A DNA stretch of 64,000 nt from Rhodocollybia butyracea (lineage: Eukaryota > Basidiomycota > Agaricomycetes > Agaricales > Omphalotaceae), in assembly GCA_015501585.1 (NCBI GenBank), contig JADNRY010000016.1, positions 248,001 through 312,000 of the forward strand, read 5' to 3'. The notes beneath the pieces are model-generated. The model was not told the origin of the DNA. It saw only the letters and a program-made list of their open reading frames with translations, and ran no database searches. The translations under genes and the position numbers were made by a program. Numbering within the stretch: position 1 is the first letter of the stretch; every line of letters begins with the position of its first letter. Of this stretch, positions 61,401-64,000 are shown in pieces.

Positions 61401-64000
61401 ACCAACGCTGTCCGAGCGATCCATCAGCTAGTAGAATGTGTTGCGAATGCGAATCCTGAAAAAACTTTGGCCATGTTTCTTCCGTTTTGTGCGCGGAATA
61501 TTCGCCTTGAGCTTGAGAATGGTGCTAGCTCTCTTCGGACGACTTCGTCGTCTTTGCCTATACCGTCGGATGCGACGTTGCATTGGAGTATGTTGTATTG
61601 ATGACATATTACCAATAATGTTCTCATGTATCATCCTTTCAGATCTTGCAATACTTCGAGGAACGGTGTACAAGTGAGTCAGTGAAATGAACTAGTGAGC
61701 TGAAACTGAATGATTTTTCATTTGGCGATTGTTTCTAGTGATGGAAGAGCAGTAAGTTGATTCTACGTAATCGCGCTGTAGTTCAGGAAACTGAGAGAAT
61801 ATCAAGGTGGTAAAGTACCGGAATGAATTAATGTCGTTGATAAAGCTACTTCACACCAAAACCTATTCGAAGCGCGGTTTCTCTTGGTCAGGTAAAGCTG
61901 CATTTTATCCGCCCTTTGTGACTAGAGCTGATATACTGGACCAGGAAAATTCCTTTCCAGCATGCTGTTGACCCTCACGCATACATATCCTTATGAAAAC
62001 AAGTTTGTGAATCCTGAGGAATGGGAAAGCGAAGGTGCGTGTTGATCAGACCCTGTTAGCCAACCTATTAACACGGTGATGTCATAGAATTTCGCCAAAG
62101 TCACCATCAACATTGGGGAAAGACGTATGCTAGGGAAGACGTGACGGTGAGTGGCCCCCGTAAAGCAACACTGGAGATAGTGCTTATACTTCTAGATTTC
62201 ATGGCATGTACCGAATGACGAAGAAATCGAATTTGCGATCGCGGTATTCAAGGAGCTCGTGGAACCGACTCTGTCAACTTTGGACAATCTTCTAGACTCA
62301 GGTGCGCACCCAGCCTCGGATGTTCTTCATTCAGCATTGATGCGGTTCTTTACCAGGTGTAGAGCGCGATGCAACATGGCGAAATGATTTCTGCAGGTAA
62401 TTATAACCCAAAATAACTTCTCAAGTCTAACACACTGTCGTAGACATCTAAGCATAGCTCGCTATGCCTTTAGTGGTATACCAACGTTGCTGAGACATCA
62501 AGATACATCGGATAATATTGCCCATGCCGCCGCTACAAGTGATATACTGTGAGTTTCGTCTTCCTTGTTCATGCAAATAGATATTAAATGGCTTCAGCGA
62601 TGAAATTCCCGAGATGGTTGCCACTCTTGAACCACTCGGTGCAGGATTCTGTTTGACTGATACTGCGGACCCACGATATCAGTATATGTCCAGCCTGAGG
62701 CAGAAATTTGGGCAATTCCTTCACAAAGCCTCTCTCTCTCTTAGACAGCAAGGAGAGGAAAATACTGTTGATGCAGTACATATGCTTGTTCGTCGTCGGC
62801 GCATCGAATCACTATTGGCCAACGCTCATGTCTATTTAGCTAAGCTGCATTCGAACATTCATGATGGATTATGGTGATTCTAAAGACGGGTATGAGTCAT
62901 CTAAAGTACTACCCTGGAATCATTTTGACGATTAGCTGGAACAGTTATTATGCGAACGAAGAGCAATATACCTCTACGAAAAACGTGGCCCGTTTATACG
63001 CTCAGCAACGGGAATGGCCAAGAGCTGTTTACGTCCGACGGGCTAGGTAACAGACCTTTCTCTGGTATCAACACAGGCACTGAGCACCAGACTGCTATAG
63101 ATTCTATCACTCGGCAAGGCTAAGGTGGAACTCAATTGACCGAGTCAGAGGACCGCTAGAAGACTCCTTGATCGACGATGTAACACAATGGTCAATGTGG
63201 CATTATGCCAAAGTACGAATGTACGCAACTGAACTTTGGTTGAAATCTACTTTAGCTTATTCTTTGCAGTGCAAGCCAATCTCTGCTTGAGAGTATTTGT
63301 TCAGTAAGCTTGAAACGCAGTACGCGATATCCTCTGGCTAATCACTACGTAGACGTACGATGGTGTCAGACGCCGAGCACTTCCAATTCTCTACCGTGCT
63401 TTAGAACCTGATGTCGATGATGACGATCGTCTGAAAGGGGCGCTATGGACTTTGAATCTTTCATCATTTGGCAAATATGCAATCTCAGGTTTGTCATTCT
63501 ACAAGAGACTATTAACATATCTTACATCGAGAGTAACCTTCAGAGCCCACCCTTGCGACCGAACTCATTACAAAACTTCTAGCATGCCAACACAACGAAA
63601 AGGTTAGCGATAGACATTACTTGAACTACATGTTCACTTATGTTCCTGTAGACCTCAGTACAAAATTGCGTCGCCACTGTCTTTGAAACTTGTACGTCGT
63701 CTCTCAAGATGCTGGATAGTTGTTTTCTTACGGCTGGCTTATAGGTCTCGGTGCTTTCGTAGAACCAAGTAGCTTGGTTTATGATATCCCCGTCCCGGCT
63801 TTGAACCATGCTCTGGACGAATTCAAACTTCGGCTTGGAGTTGGATATAAAGAGGAAATTGTTACGGATAAGTGTAGAAGGAATCGTATCGACCGTGTCC
63901 AACGGCAGAGTAAAGCCTCTGATCAGATGGTGCGTGTCTTTTTCGAGTGACCCATAATATTAACGATAATCTTTCTATAGAATGATGCAGTCATGTCTAT
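58434..64000 (+). CDS. BLM10: Proteasome activator BLM10/PA200, 3' end beyond the window
   Basis: Start MDIPDISSLNLHDRGPSFSH; exon 1 ends at 58592, exon 2 starts 58648. Characteristic text: LQKLKSYAKMLPYSIESQK, MLDFIILRLVQCVEAKDYDV, GLLQWDSLL, KYPIPKDKRIALAKIYFHVS, DLRLPWKPIYKILSQDLF, NSYKYDERMLSFLSKLAEMH, and after many short introns SVESFFHPTNSGAW, SIVYNFNKRW, CVMEPDLILHPILERAIPSL, FNEN-free middle region LVEPTLSTLDNLLDSG, and RRRRIESLLANAHVYLAKLH. BLM10/PA200 is a large HEAT-repeat protein (about 2,000 residues in the family) that caps the 20S proteasome in the nucleus and cytosol. At least 20 exons lie in the window; the frame seems intact where I followed it. A Ser/Pro-rich insert (FSPLPSGMNTPSIATSK) occurs near 59930. 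The C-terminal proteasome-docking end lies outside the window. Confidence 0.92.

Noticed and set aside
63579..63902. Minus-strand frame of 107 residues near the right end
   Set aside because: It is antisense to exons of BLM10 and has no recognisable domain.

Overview
The window is nuclear DNA of a filamentous basidiomycete, most likely an Agaricomycete. Genes are dense, run on both strands and are broken by many introns of about 45-60 bp. Conserved eukaryotic single-copy genes sit beside a FunK1-type kinase, which is typical of Agaricomycetes. I cannot name the genus.

Layout. 0.1-12 kb: a Ste20/OSR1-like kinase, COP9 subunit CSN6 (minus), a small-molecule/protein kinase-like gene lying inside a local duplication of the CSN6-MCM5 intergenic region, replicative helicase subunit MCM5, an intron-containing tRNA-Lys(UUU) and a C2H2 transcription factor. 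13.6-28.4 kb: a distant member of an unrecognised gene family (called F here), then a compact housekeeping run: MED6, AP-3 sigma, ecdysoneless/SGT1, V-ATPase subunit F, TIM21, a histone H3 that has lost its first exon next to a 2-kb foldback element, biotin synthase and a REX4-like exonuclease. 28.5-31 kb: an Rxt2-like gene and a single-pass membrane protein.

31-58 kb is the accessory core. It holds five copies of family F on the minus strand. Most lie in a repeated unit made of the tail of the membrane-protein gene, a leader resembling the 5' flank of the downstream BLM10 gene, and then an F gene. The run is interrupted by a FunK1 kinase gene that carries a 2.2-kb transposon inside an intron, and by a 5-kb hAT-like element with a nested 577-bp MITE. 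A second, partial FunK1 copy lies at 55.7-57.4 kb. From 58.4 kb to the right edge runs the proteasome activator BLM10/PA200, cut by the window end.

The most interesting object is family F. It is a large multi-domain protein family that I do not recognise: a possible helical N-terminal part, a conserved domain, a hypervariable charged/glycine linker, then several probable beta-type segments. It is amplified in tandem, and every copy shows a break. Single-base homopolymer indels also occur in ECD and possibly BIO2, so part of the damage may be sequencing or assembly error. Intron positions and frames were read by eye; exon joins are inferences unless stated otherwise.
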